From contig CALBEV010000187.1 in NCBI GenBank assembly GCA_937891045.1, forward strand, positions 81,519-145,518: 64,000 bases of DNA, read 5' to 3'. The stretch is from an uncultured Burkholderiales bacterium (GTDB taxonomy: Bacteria; Pseudomonadota; Gammaproteobacteria; Burkholderiales; Burkholderiaceae). The position numbers were made by a program, and so were the translations under genes. Positions 25,176 through 34,194 of this stretch are shown one piece after another; within the stretch, counting starts at the first letter, position 1; each line of letters opens with the position of its first letter. The notes under the pieces were generated by a model that was not told the origin of the DNA, did not search any database, and saw only the letters and a program-made list of their open reading frames with translations.

Positions 25176-26102
25176 TCAAGCTGCAGTTTGCAAGCGCTGT
25201 GCTTGACCGCTCAAGTAGGCCCAGACCAAGGTGCAAGCCGCCAAGCTGCTGAGTTCGGCGTGGTCAAAAGGCGGGCAGACCTCGACACAGTCCATGCCCA
25301 CCCAATTCAAATCGGCCAAACCTTCCACCCAATACAGCACTTGGCTCATGCTCAGGCCACCGGCTTCGGGCGTGCCGGTGCCGGGCGCGAAGGCCGGGTC
25401 CAAGCAGTCAATGTCCAAGCTCAGGTAGATGGGACGTTGACCGATGCGCTCTCGCACGGTTTGCAACAAGGGTGCAAGTTGGGGGCCTTCGCAGCCCCAC
25501 AGATCGCGGGCGTGATAGATGAGGCCGCCGCGGTCACGCACGTATTCACGCGCCGACCGTTTGGCCGCCGAGCGCAGACCCACTTGCACCGTGTGGTGCG
25601 CACTCACCAAGCCCTCTTCAATCGCTTCGCGGGTCCAAGTGCCATGCCCCGAGGGTTCGCCAAAATGGTCTGCCCAGGTGTCGCAATGGGCGTCGAAATG
25701 CAGCAGGGCCAGCGGGCCGTGTTGTTTTGTCAGGGCCCGCAACAAGGGCAGGGTGATGGCATGGTCGCCGCCTAAAAACACGCAGTGGTGTCCTTGCATC
25801 AAGGGGGCGGCTTGGGCTTGAATCGCCGAACGTGCAGCCTCCAAACCACTGGCGTTGGGCAGGCGCAGATTGCCGCCATCGCCCAACCACGGCAGCGGGC
25901 TGATGTCAAAGACCGGATGCGTGGCATCACACAAGCTTTGGCTGACCGCGCGGATGCTTTGCGGGGCCATGCGTGCACCTGGGCGGTTGGTGACACTGCC
26001 GTCCCACGGCACCCCGATCAACGCCAAGGGTTGGTCTTGCAAGGCAGCGCAATTGGCAAAGCGGCCACTGCTTTGGGCGTAAGGAAAATCGTCAAGGCTC
26101 AT
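25176..26102 (-). CDS. speB: Agmatinase-like ureohydrolase
   Basis: The 308-residue manganese enzyme has the ureohydrolase motifs FLGGDHAIT, LHFDAHCDTW and SLDIDCLDPAFAPGTGTPE in order, with the metal-binding His and Asp residues intact. Agmatinase cleaves agmatine to putrescine and urea, which would feed the adjacent puu genes. Guanidinobutyrase or another guanidino-acid hydrolase is a possible alternative within this family. The ATG at 26102 matches the family start; a longer in-frame ORF upstream crosses the divergent promoter. It is the first gene of speB-puuB and is divergent from a class III aminotransferase; the 135-bp gap shows no clear promoter to my eye. Confidence 0.87.
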   Translation of the reverse strand: MSLDDFPYAQSSGRFANCAALQDQPLALIGVPWDGSVTNRPGARMAPQSIRAVSQSLCDATHPVFDISPLPWLGDGGNLRLPNASGLEAARSAIQAQAAPLMQGHHCVFLGGDHAITLPLLRALTKQHGPLALLHFDAHCDTWADHFGEPSGHGTWTREAIEEGLVSAHHTVQVGLRSAAKRSAREYVRDRGGLIYHARDLWGCEGPQLAPLLQTVRERIGQRPIYLSLDIDCLDPAFAPGTGTPEAGGLSMSQVLYWVEGLADLNWVGMDCVEVCPPFDHAELSSLAACTLVWAYLSGQAQRLQTAA

Positions 26103-26237
26103 GCGGGTGATCCTGGTTGAAACGGCCACAAGTTGCTTAGAGCTTAAGCGGCCAACTGGGGATAAATGGAGCCACTTTAACCAATTGAATGCAACCACTT
26201 GCGTCCAAACAAGAACAGCTGGCTTAGCATTTGACCC

Positions 26238-27653
26238 ATGTTGACGCTCGATCCCTCCGACACGCCAGCGCTGCAAGCTTGGCTGACCCAAGAGCAAGCG
26301 CTGTTTGCCAGCCAGCACCCGCAATCGGCCCAGTTGCAAAGCCTCAGCAACCGGCATTTTTTATTTGGCGTGCCCATGCATTGGATGCGCGATTGGCCCA
26401 TGCCCCATGCTTTGTTTGTGCAACAGGCGCAAGGCGCTGAACTGCGCTGCGCCGATGGGCATGTCTTCGCCGACTTTTGTTTGGGTGACACCGGGGCCAT
26501 GTTTGGACACAGCCCACCCGCCGTCGCTCAAGCTTTGACCGATCAAGCCTTGCAAGGCTGGACCTGCATGTTGCCCAGCCAAGCTGCCGCGGATGTGGGT
26601 GAACGCTTGAGCCAGGTGTTCGGATTGCCACAATGGCAATTGGCCTTGAGCGCCAGTGATGCCAACCGTTTCGTGCTGCGCTGGGTGCGCGCCATCACCG
26701 CTCGCTCGGTGGTCTTGGTGTTTGATGGTTGTTACCACGGCGCGGTTGACGACACCTTGGTGGACCGCTTGGACGATGGCCGGGTCGTTGATCGTCCTTC
26801 GGTGTTGGGGCAGGTGCACAGCCATGCCCTCTCCACGCGCGTGGTGCCGTTCAATGATTTACCGGCTTTGGCGGCGGCCTTGGCCGACGATCAGGTGGCG
26901 GCTGTGTTGGCCGAGCCCGCCTTGACCAATTGCGGTTTGGTCCTGCCCGACCCTGGTTTTTGGCCACAAGCCCAAGCTTTGTGCCAACGCCACCAGACCT
27001 TGTTGGTTTTGGACGAAACCCATACCCTTTCGACAGCTTGTGGCGGTTGGGCCCGACAACATGGTCTGGTGCCTGACATGATGGTGCTGGGCAAAGCGGT
27101 CGCAGCGGGTCTGCCTTGTGCGGTCTATGGCTTCAGCGACACCGTGGCGCAACGCATGGTGAACGCCAAGCAACAAGCGCCAGAGGGGCACAGCGGCATT
27201 GGCACCACCTTGTCGGCCAACATGCTGACGATGTCGGTGTTGCAAGCCAGCTTGCAGCATTTGCACACGCCACAAACCTATGCCTCCATGTTGTGGGGGG
27301 CCGAGCGTTTGGCGCAAGGATTGGTCGAGGGCTTCAGACGCTACGGGCTGCCGTGGAGCCTGACGCGCTTGGGGGCGCGGATGGAGTTGCAGTTCATGGC
27401 CGCGCCGCCGCGCAACGCGCAAGACGTTCGTGCTGCAGACCCCAACTTGCTGCAATCGCTGTTGCATTTGTTCATGCTGAACCGAGGCGTGGTGCTGACG
27501 CCTTTTCATTGCATGATGCTGGTGTCACCCGCCACATCCGCTCAGCAGATTGATCAATTGCTGGATGTGTTTGAACAGTTCTTGGCAACACTGGCCCGGC
27601 AGCTCAAACCACCACCACCTCACCCCGCAAAGAATGCGGCAGGGCCTGCGTGA
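26238..27653 (+). CDS. Class III aminotransferase, glutamate-1-semialdehyde aminomutase-like
   Basis: The 471-residue PLP-dependent protein resembles the glutamate-1-semialdehyde aminomutase branch of class III enzymes. Visible segments are [40 protein letters not shown] and the PLP lysine in [11 protein letters not shown]. It is not the biosynthetic HemL, which lacks this N-terminal region and would sit in heme contexts. Being divergent from speB it may act on a polyamine-derived or related amino compound, but substrate is unknown. Its 3' end overlaps the end of miaB on the other strand by 50 bases; the Pro-rich C-terminus ([15 protein letters not shown]) is encoded there. Confidence 0.82.
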   Translation: MLTLDPSDTPALQAWLTQEQALFASQHPQSAQLQSLSNRHFLFGVPMHWMRDWPMPHALFVQQAQGAELRCADGHVFADFCLGDTGAMFGHSPPAVAQALTDQALQGWTCMLPSQAAADVGERLSQVFGLPQWQLALSASDANRFVLRWVRAITARSVVLVFDGCYHGAVDDTLVDRLDDGRVVDRPSVLGQVHSHALSTRVVPFNDLPALAAALADDQVAAVLAEPALTNCGLVLPDPGFWPQAQALCQRHQTLLVLDETHTLSTACGGWARQHGLVPDMMVLGKAVAAGLPCAVYGFSDTVAQRMVNAKQQAPEGHSGIGTTLSANMLTMSVLQASLQHLHTPQTYASMLWGAERLAQGLVEGFRRYGLPWSLTRLGARMELQFMAAPPRNAQDVRAADPNLLQSLLHLFMLNRGVVLTPFHCMMLVSPATSAQQIDQLLDVFEQFLATLARQLKPPPPHPAKNAAGPA

Positions 27654-28938
27654 TGCGCACATCGATCATCTGCCCCACCAAGCGCTGACCCATCGGACCA
27701 GCGTCGAAATTGACGATGCGGTTGCATTCGGTGCGGCCCATCAACTCGGCCGCGCTTTTGCGTGAAGCACCTTCAACCAAAATGCGTTGCACCGTGCCCA
27801 AGCGGCTTTCACCGATGCGACGTACGTTGTCCTCCACCGTGGCTTGCAGGTGCTGCAAGCGACGCAGTTTTACCTCATGCGGTGTGTCGTCGGGCAAATT
27901 GGCGGCTGGCGTGCCCGGGCGCGGGCTGAAGATGAAACTGAAGGACGCATCAAACCCAATGTCGGTGATCAGCTTCATCAGTTTGTCAAAGTCTTCTTCG
28001 GTTTCACCGGGGAAACCGACGATGAAGTCGGAACTCATGGCGATGTCCGGACGCACCGCACGCAGTTTGCGGATCGTGCTCTTGTATTCCATGGCGGTGT
28101 AGCCGCGCTTCATGGCCATCAAGATGCGGTCACTGCCATGTTGCACGGGCAGGTGCAAATGGCTCACCAACTGCGGCACCTTGGCATACACGTCAATCAG
28201 GCGTTGTGTGAACTCGTTCGGATGACTGGTGGTGTAACGGATGCGTTCCACGCCCGGAATTTCCGCGATGTACTCGATCAACAAAGCGAAATCGGCAATT
28301 TCTGAGGTGTTGCCCATGCTGCCGCGGTAGGCATTGACGTTTTGCCCGAGCAGTGTGATTTCTTTCACGCCTTGGGCGGTCAGGCCTGCCACCTCGGTCA
28401 GCACATCGTCCAAGGGGCGGTTGATTTCTTCGCCGCGCGTGTAGGGCACGACGCAATAGCTGCAGTACTTCGAGCAGCCTTCCATGATGGACACAAACGC
28501 TGAAGCACCATCAACCCGCGCTGGTGGCAGGTGGTCGAATTTTTCAATCTCGGGAAAGCTGATGTCGACCTGCGGTTTTTTCAGGTCGCGCCGTTGGTTC
28601 AAGAGTTCAGGCAGCCGGTGCAAGGTTTGCGGGCCGAACACCACGTCCACATAAGGCGCACGGGCGATGATGGCTTCGCCTTCTTGGCTGGCGACACAGC
28701 CGCCCACCGCGATTTGCACGCCTTTTTGTTTCAGGTGTTTCACCCGACCCAAATCGGAGAAGACTTTTTCTTGGGCTTTTTCGCGCACCGAGCAGGTGTT
28801 GAACACCACCAGGTCGGCTTCGTCAATGTCTTGGGTTTGTTCGTAACCTTGGGCGGCGTTCAGCACATCAGCCATCTTGTCCGAGTCGTACTCGTTCATT
28901 TGGCAGCCAAAGGTTTTGATGAAGACTTTGCGGCTCAT
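27604..28938 (-). CDS. miaB: tRNA-2-methylthio-N6-dimethylallyladenosine synthase
   Basis: The 444-residue radical-SAM methylthiotransferase modifies A37 of tRNAs reading codons starting with U. Its three N-terminal iron-sulfur cysteines are at 12, 49 and 81, and the radical-SAM cluster CSKYCSYC has cysteines at 155, 159 and 162. A TRAM domain forms the C-terminus. The start [15 protein letters not shown] is diagnostic. It overlaps the class III aminotransferase gene tail to tail by 50 bases. The 98-bp gap to the divergent cupin gene presumably holds both promoters. Confidence 0.96.
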   Translation of the reverse strand: MSRKVFIKTFGCQMNEYDSDKMADVLNAAQGYEQTQDIDEADLVVFNTCSVREKAQEKVFSDLGRVKHLKQKGVQIAVGGCVASQEGEAIIARAPYVDVVFGPQTLHRLPELLNQRRDLKKPQVDISFPEIEKFDHLPPARVDGASAFVSIMEGCSKYCSYCVVPYTRGEEINRPLDDVLTEVAGLTAQGVKEITLLGQNVNAYRGSMGNTSEIADFALLIEYIAEIPGVERIRYTTSHPNEFTQRLIDVYAKVPQLVSHLHLPVQHGSDRILMAMKRGYTAMEYKSTIRKLRAVRPDIAMSSDFIVGFPGETEEDFDKLMKLITDIGFDASFSFIFSPRPGTPAANLPDDTPHEVKLRRLQHLQATVEDNVRRIGESRLGTVQRILVEGASRKSAAELMGRTECNRIVNFDAGPMGQRLVGQMIDVRITQALPHSLRGEVVVV

Positions 28939-29036
28939 GGCAAAGTCCTTGCGGTGATGCAGCGGGTCATGGTGTAGATCCAGAGGCTGTGAAAGGAGGG
29001 CAGATTGTAGCCAGCACGCTCTTTATGATGCAGTCC

Positions 29037-29420
29037 ATGAACCAGTTCACCCGCACCGTGCTTTTCACCGACACCGATGGCCGCGCACGTTTTCGCGAAG
29101 AAGCCATTCCCTTGGACCAAGGCACCCCCCAAGCTTTGTTGAGTGCACTCATGCCCAGCCAAGGCTTGCAACTGCGGCGCAGCCCGCTGGGCTTTCGCAG
29201 CCAGTTCCATGTGAGCAGCCACTGCCAGTGGGTGTTCATCTTGCAAGGGCAGATGGAAATTGGCTTGCAAGACGGTTCGTCCAAGGTGTTTGGCCCGGGA
29301 CAGCATTTTTATTCCGCCGATCTGTTGCCCGCAGGGGCGGCGTTTGACTCCCAAGTGCATGGACATTGGAGTCGCCAAGTGGGCCCTGATGAACTGGTCA
29401 CTTTGTTTGTGCGGGCATGA
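29037..29420 (+). CDS. Small cupin-fold protein
   Basis: This 127-residue protein of unknown function looks like a single cupin barrel. The segment SHCQWVFILQGQMEIGLQDGSSKVFGPGQHFYSADLLP has the alternation and glycines of the two cupin motifs, although the usual metal-binding His-x-His is incomplete. The start at 29037 (MNQFTRTVLF) was chosen on homology-like composition; earlier in-frame ATGs at 29025 and 29028 are possible and no ribosome site decides. It is divergent from miaB. The following 203 bases to the carbonic anhydrase show no convincing signal. Confidence 0.7.
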   Translation: MNQFTRTVLFTDTDGRARFREEAIPLDQGTPQALLSALMPSQGLQLRRSPLGFRSQFHVSSHCQWVFILQGQMEIGLQDGSSKVFGPGQHFYSADLLPAGAAFDSQVHGHWSRQVGPDELVTLFVRA

Positions 29421-29623
29421 ATCAAGGCCTTGCGTGGCAAGAACCGCCAGTCTGTCCACCCGTTTCACACGCATAAACACGGAAATGCCCTTCAAATGAA
29501 GTGAAAAGAATTCTTAATTTCGGCGTGGATTAAAGAGTTCGGCCTGTCAAGCCGATACCATCTCACACACCGGTGCGCTTTGGGCCGCCGCTTTGCATTC
29601 GCAATCAATCTTTTTGAGCAGCC

Positions 29624-30829
29624 ATGAAAACATACCTGAGATTAATTTTGGAAGTCTTGCTGGGCATTTGCCTGCTGGCCACCGCCACCTTGGCCTACAT
29701 GAACTACTCGGCCAAAAAGCAGTTGACCAATGAAGTCGTCGAGCTGACCGAGCAACTCGAAGAGGCCCAAGCGGCGTTGGAAAAACCCAGCGAAGAAACC
29801 CCGCTTGCAGACGAGAAACCACCCGAAGTGGCCAACACGGTGGTCCAGGAGTTGGACGCGTTGAAAGCGGCCTTCACCAATGGCGTGGTGCTGCAAGACA
29901 TGGAAACACTTTACAAAGCGCAAAAATCAATGACCGCAGAGCGTCAAGTGGGCTTGGCCTCTTTGCGCTTGCTGACCAAGGGTGCGCAAGACGAATCCAC
30001 TATCGCTGCCTTCCAAAAAGCCTTGGAAATGGCTGAATGGAGCAACCGTTTGCAAACCGTGTGTGCGGCGCAAAACGCCTTGGCAGCCGCTGGTCAAAAT
30101 GTGAAGGTTTTGTCGGATTGCAAAAAATCCACCGACAAGCCAGAGCCTGCAGCAGACAAAGCCCATGATGTGCATTGGGGCTATGAAGGCGACAAAGGAC
30201 CTGAGCACTGGGGTGACAACTTCCCGATTTGCGGCAAAGGCAAAAAACAATCGCCTTTGAACATCATTGGACCGTTTGAAAAATCCAAAGACACCCTGAC
30301 CGTGGATTACAAGGAAGGCCCGCTGAAAATGCTGAACAACGGCCACACCATTCAGGTGAATGTGGAGCCCGGCAGCACCCTGACCATTGGCAAAGAGAGC
30401 TTTGATTTGCTGCAATTCCACTTCCACCGCCCCTCCGAGGAGCAAGTGGATGGCAAAAACGCCGCCATGGTGGCGCACTTTGTGCACAAAAGCAAAGAAG
30501 GCAAGTTGGCCGTCATCGGTGTGATGTTGAACGAAGGCAAAGACAGCGCCGCCATCAAAACCTTGTGGGCGAATTTGCCACCCAAGGAGATGGAAGAATT
30601 CTTGCCCCCCAAGGTGATGTTCAACCCGGGCAGCATGTTGCCCAAGGAATTGGGTTTCTACAACTACGAAGGCTCGCTCACCACCCCGCCTTGCACCGAG
30701 GGCGTTCAGTTCTACATCCTGAAAACCCCCGCTGAATTGTCCAAACAACAACTGGCCAAGTTCCCCTTCAAGCTCAATGCCCGCCCGGTGCAAAGCCTGA
30801 ACGGTCGCAAGATCACTGCGGGTGGTTGA
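29624..30829 (+). CDS. Membrane-anchored alpha-carbonic anhydrase with coiled-coil extension
   Basis: This 401-residue protein has an N-terminal membrane helix (residues 5-25) and a Glu/Gln-rich predicted coiled coil (about 31-65). A helical linker follows to about 175, then an alpha-class carbonic anhydrase domain. Catalytic features are HWGYEG, KKQSPLNI, zinc-binding histidines at 266, 268 and 285 (LQFHFHRPSE and VAHFVHK), and GSLTTPPCTEGV. The enzyme would interconvert CO2 and bicarbonate in the periplasm while tethered to the inner membrane. Most bacterial alpha enzymes are secreted and about 250 residues long, so the 170-residue N-terminal part is unusual. A strong terminator follows. 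Confidence 0.9.
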   Translation: MKTYLRLILEVLLGICLLATATLAYMNYSAKKQLTNEVVELTEQLEEAQAALEKPSEETPLADEKPPEVANTVVQELDALKAAFTNGVVLQDMETLYKAQKSMTAERQVGLASLRLLTKGAQDESTIAAFQKALEMAEWSNRLQTVCAAQNALAAAGQNVKVLSDCKKSTDKPEPAADKAHDVHWGYEGDKGPEHWGDNFPICGKGKKQSPLNIIGPFEKSKDTLTVDYKEGPLKMLNNGHTIQVNVEPGSTLTIGKESFDLLQFHFHRPSEEQVDGKNAAMVAHFVHKSKEGKLAVIGVMLNEGKDSAAIKTLWANLPPKEMEEFLPPKVMFNPGSMLPKELGFYNYEGSLTTPPCTEGVQFYILKTPAELSKQQLAKFPFKLNARPVQSLNGRKITAGG

Positions 30830-30847
30830 TCAGCTGATCAAGCTCAC

Positions 30848-30875
30848 AAAAAAACCCGCCTCGGCGGGTTTTTTT
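30848..30875. terminator. Bidirectional terminator
   Basis: CCCGC and GCGGG form a stem around CTCG, extended by seven A on the left and seven T on the right. It lies between the convergent carbonic anhydrase and response-regulator genes and can stop both transcripts. Confidence 0.9.
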
Positions 30876-30945
30876 GCGGCCTGAGCAAACAGGCTGAAGG
30901 TGTTGCTGATGGGCCCCGAAACAGGCTGCCCATCGAGACAGGGGT

Positions 30946-31548
30946 TCAGCCCATCAACAAACCATGGGTGCGCGCAAAGTGCAGGGTTTGCGTGCGGCTC
31001 TTCACGCCCAGACGGCGGAACAGGCGCCACAAGTGAACCTTGACGGTGTGCTCGCTGATGTTGAGTTCGGCCGCGATGTCGCGGTTGGACAAACCCCGGT
31101 CGAGCATCAGAATGAGTTGTTTTTGGCGCTTGGACAACTTGATGTCACCCACCACCACGGCATCGGCGTCGGCTTCATCGTCATCTGACTTCATGATGTC
31201 GTGGATGGCTTGGGAAATCTCGGCCGTGTCGGTGGACTTTTCGATGTAGAGGTCGGCACCGGCTTCCAAGCAAGCATCGCGGGCTTCGCCTGAGGGCATG
31301 GCCGACAACACCACCAAAGGAATCTCGGGGTACATTTTTTTCACGTCAGAGATGGCGGTGGCACCCTTGACGCCGGGCAGCAGCAAGTCGAGGACAAACA
31401 ACTCGGGCTCACCATTTTTGATGAGTGCCGCTTGCAACTCGCTGAATTTTTCCAATTCAACCACTTTGGATGCTGGGCGCAGGCGGCGCAGCAGCATGCC
31501 AATCATTTGTCGAACCATGGGGTGGTCATCAATCACATACAAGCTCAT
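30946..31548 (-). CDS. LuxR/NarL-type response regulator
   Basis: The 200-residue protein has a receiver domain with acidic pocket DD at residues 7-8, phosphorylatable Asp54 in FVLDLLLPG and a conserved lysine in YIEKST. Its LuxR-type helix-turn-helix contains LSKRQKQLILMLDRGLSNRDIAAELNISEHTVKVH, split here only by function. No sensor kinase adjoins it, so its partner is encoded elsewhere. It follows trpS by 15 bases on the same strand and has a GGAG ribosome site. Whether it is cotranscribed with trpS or has its own promoter inside trpS cannot be seen. Confidence 0.9.
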   Translation of the reverse strand: MSLYVIDDHPMVRQMIGMLLRRLRPASKVVELEKFSELQAALIKNGEPELFVLDLLLPGVKGATAISDVKKMYPEIPLVVLSAMPSGEARDACLEAGADLYIEKSTDTAEISQAIHDIMKSDDDEADADAVVVGDIKLSKRQKQLILMLDRGLSNRDIAAELNISEHTVKVHLWRLFRRLGVKSRTQTLHFARTHGLLMG

Positions 31549-31563
31549 CGTTTTTCTCCGGTG

Positions 31564-32760
31564 TCAATAATTCAGGCCCATGGCCTCGCGCACGTCGCGC
31601 ATGGTTTCTTGTGCCGAGATGCGTGCACGCTGTGTGCCAGCGTCAACGATATCACGAACAAGTCGAGGATTGGAAACAAAAGGCTCAGCACGGGCCAACA
31701 TGGGCGCTTGCTCAGACAAGATGGCATCGATGATGGGTTGTTTGCATTCCAAACAGCCGATACCAGCACGGGTGCATTCAGTTTTCACCCATGTTTTGGT
31801 GGTCTCAGGGGAGTAGACCAAATGGAATTGCCAGACCGGGCAGCGCTCGGGGTTGCCCGCATCGGTGCGCTTGACCCGGGCCGGGTCGGTGGGCATGCGC
31901 CGCACCTTGGTCTCGATGCTGGCTTTGTCTTCACGCATGGCGATGGCATTGTTGTAGCTTTTGCTCATCTTGGCGCCGTCCAAGCCGGGCAATTTGCTGG
32001 CCTCGGTGAGCAAGGCGTGGGGTTCGGTCAGCACCGCTTTGCCGGTGCCTTTGAAATAGCCTTCCAAGCGCTCACGGTCTTTGTCGTTCAGCTCGGGCGC
32101 AGACTGCACATAGCCTAGGGCGCCTTCCAAGGCCTTGGCGTCACCGGTTTCCTGAAACTGTTTGCGGGATTTTTCAAAGCGTTTGACGCTGTCCTTGGGC
32201 AACTTGGCCAAGCAGTCTTGCACCAGCGCATCAAAGTTGGCTTCGCGGCCATACAAATGGTTGAAGCGACGCGCGGTTTCGCGGGTCAATTCGACATGGC
32301 TGGCCTGGTCCTCTCCCACCGGCACATGTTTGGCTTTGTAAATCAGGATGTCGGCGGCTTGCAGCAGCGGGTAGCCCAAGAACCCATAGGTGGTCAGGTC
32401 CTTGTCCTTGAGCTTTTCCATCTGGTCTTTGTAGGTGGGGACGCGCTCGAGCCAACTGAGCGGCGTGCCCATGCTGAGGAGGGTGAACAATTCGGCGTGT
32501 TCGGGGATGCGGCTTTGCAGAAAAATGGTGCATTGGTTCGGGTCCAGGCCGGCGGCCAACCAATCGATCACCATTTCATAGACGTTTTTCTCGATGACCT
32601 CGCGGCTTTCGTAATGCGTGGTGAGCGCATGCCAATCGGCGACGAAATAAAAGCATGCCATCTGGGACTGCAAACGCACCCAATTTTTCAGGGCACCGTG
32701 GTAGTGGCCCAGATGCAGCGCGCCGGTGGGGCGCATGCCGGAGAGAACGCGATCAGTCAT
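31564..32760 (-). CDS. trpS: Tryptophanyl-tRNA synthetase
   Basis: The 398-residue class I synthetase charges tRNA-Trp. The signature motifs are HLGH (residues 16-19, the HIGH motif) and GAKMSKS (KMSKS). It is about 60 residues longer than the 334-residue E. coli enzyme, because of an insertion between the FNHLYG region and the KMSKS loop; this insert seems common in Burkholderiales. The start at 32760 overlaps the stop of the upstream protease gene by four bases (ATGA). The first longer in-frame ORF upstream is rejected on homology. Confidence 0.94.
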   Translation of the reverse strand: MTDRVLSGMRPTGALHLGHYHGALKNWVRLQSQMACFYFVADWHALTTHYESREVIEKNVYEMVIDWLAAGLDPNQCTIFLQSRIPEHAELFTLLSMGTPLSWLERVPTYKDQMEKLKDKDLTTYGFLGYPLLQAADILIYKAKHVPVGEDQASHVELTRETARRFNHLYGREANFDALVQDCLAKLPKDSVKRFEKSRKQFQETGDAKALEGALGYVQSAPELNDKDRERLEGYFKGTGKAVLTEPHALLTEASKLPGLDGAKMSKSYNNAIAMREDKASIETKVRRMPTDPARVKRTDAGNPERCPVWQFHLVYSPETTKTWVKTECTRAGIGCLECKQPIIDAILSEQAPMLARAEPFVSNPRLVRDIVDAGTQRARISAQETMRDVREAMGLNY

Positions 32761-33437
32761 GAGGCAGACAGTTGTAGAAGACCCGCCAATGGCAACAACA
32801 ACCATTGGATAGCCTGCATGGAAGAAGACATGATGGGTTGCATCCAGACGGCATTGACAACACCCAACAGGACCAGGCCCATGACGATGAAAAAACCAAA
32901 GCGCTCAACCTGTGCGAACTGCACCGCCATGCGCCAAGGCAACAAACCGACCACCACCCGACCGCCATCCAAGGGCGGCAAGGGGAACAAATTAAATGCA
33001 AACATCACCAAATTCACCAAAACACCGGCTTGCGCCATGTCGATGAAAAAACGCTCTTGCACACCCCAACTGGCCATGACGTAGAGCGCGATGGCCCAAC
33101 ACAAGGCCTGAAAAAAATTGCTGCCCGGTCCGGCCAAGGCCACCCAAATCATGTCGCGTTTGGGGTGGCGCAGTCGGCCAAAGTCCACCGGTACCGGTTT
33201 GGCATAGCCAAACAAAAACTGACCGCTGGTTGCAAGGTAGAGCAACAAAGGCATGGCGATGGTGCCGACCAGGTCGATGTGGGGGATGGGATTGAGGGTG
33301 ACGCGGCCCAAACTCCAGGCCGTGTTGTCGCCAAAAAGCCGCGCCACATAACCGTGGGCGGCCTCGTGCATGGTGATCGCCAGTAGTACTGGCAGCGCAT
33401 GCGTCGTAATCGTTTGAACTAATTCATTGAAATTCAC
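32757..33437 (-). CDS. Site-2 protease family (M50) membrane metalloprotease
   Basis: The 226-residue protein has the zinc motif HEAAH (residues 24-28) in the first membrane segment and the second conserved motif NLFPLPPLDGGRV, with Asp as third ligand. Several hydrophobic segments fit a minimal S2P-type fold without PDZ or CBS domains. Substrates are unknown; related proteins cleave membrane-bound regulators. The start codon is GTG, and an inverted repeat ACAAGTT-N13-AACTTGT (33436-33462) overlaps it. It overlaps trpS by four bases. The same pairing occurs in other proteobacteria, so the order is conserved rather than accidental. Confidence 0.9.
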   Translation of the reverse strand: MNFNELVQTITTHALPVLLAITMHEAAHGYVARLFGDNTAWSLGRVTLNPIPHIDLVGTIAMPLLLYLATSGQFLFGYAKPVPVDFGRLRHPKRDMIWVALAGPGSNFFQALCWAIALYVMASWGVQERFFIDMAQAGVLVNLVMFAFNLFPLPPLDGGRVVVGLLPWRMAVQFAQVERFGFFIVMGLVLLGVVNAVWMQPIMSSSMQAIQWLLLPLAGLLQLSAS

Positions 33438-33551
33438 AAGTTCATTGTCTCACCAAACTTGTTAAATTTGCGGGGACTTTGGAAAGACTTTGTAAGCATT
33501 TTCCAGAGGATTCCACTGTTTCTGTCCCCATCCAGGGGCTAAAAATGGGTT

Positions 33552-34187
33552 TTATAAGCCTAAAAGTGTTATATCGCCCGCGCCATGGCGCAGCAGGGCG
33601 GGTTCGCCGCCGGTGCCCATTGGGGTCAGGTCCACCACGGTGGTGGCTTTCATGCGGCAGGCCCCGGCATCCAACACCGCCGCAATCTGATGTTCAAACC
33701 GCTCGCGGATCTCTTGGGCATCGTTCAACGGCTCGGTTTCGTCCGGCGGGATCAGGCTGGTCGACAACAGCGGCGTGCCATGCAGAGCCAGCAGTTGCAG
33801 CAAGGCATGGTGCTCGGGCACCCGCAGGCCGATGGTTTTGCGCTGCGGATGCGACACCCGGCGCGGCACTTCCTTGGTGGCTTCCAAAATGAAGGTGTAG
33901 GCCCCGGGGGTGCAGGCTTTGAGCAAACGGTATTGGCGGTTGTCGACTTTGGCGTAGACGCTCAACTCGCTCAGGTCGCGGCACAGCAAGGTGAGGTGGT
34001 GCCGTTCGTCCACAGCACGGATGCGGCGCATCTTGTCCACGGCGGCTTTGTCATCCAAGTGGCAGGCCAGGGCATAACTGGAGTCGGTGGGCACGGCCAA
34101 CACCTGGCCTTGCGCCAACAGGGCCACCGCTTGCTTGAGGAGACGCGCTTGTGGGTTGTCGGGGTGAACTTGCAGCCACTGGGCCAT
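33552..34187 (-). CDS. yciO: YciO/Sua5-family protein
   Basis: The 211-residue protein belongs to the Sua5/YciO/YrdC fold. PTDSSYALACHLDDK near the N-terminus and the KRxR-like region around HHLTLLCRDLSEL are the nucleotide-binding parts, and TSLIPPDETEPLND follows the family. YciO proteins are related to TsaC, which makes threonylcarbamoyl-AMP for tRNA modification, but YciO itself is much less active. Gene order PHP phosphatase then yciO matches the yciV-yciO pair in E. coli. The 114-bp gap before the M50 gene holds no recognised element. Confidence 0.88.
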   Translation of the reverse strand: MAQWLQVHPDNPQARLLKQAVALLAQGQVLAVPTDSSYALACHLDDKAAVDKMRRIRAVDERHHLTLLCRDLSELSVYAKVDNRQYRLLKACTPGAYTFILEATKEVPRRVSHPQRKTIGLRVPEHHALLQLLALHGTPLLSTSLIPPDETEPLNDAQEIRERFEHQIAAVLDAGACRMKATTVVDLTPMGTGGEPALLRHGAGDITLLGL

Positions 34188-34194
34188 GCGCGGC

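Noticed and set aside
25176..25775. Plus-strand ORFs opposite the end of speB
   Set aside because: Shadow frames; the ureohydrolase motifs on the minus strand are complete.
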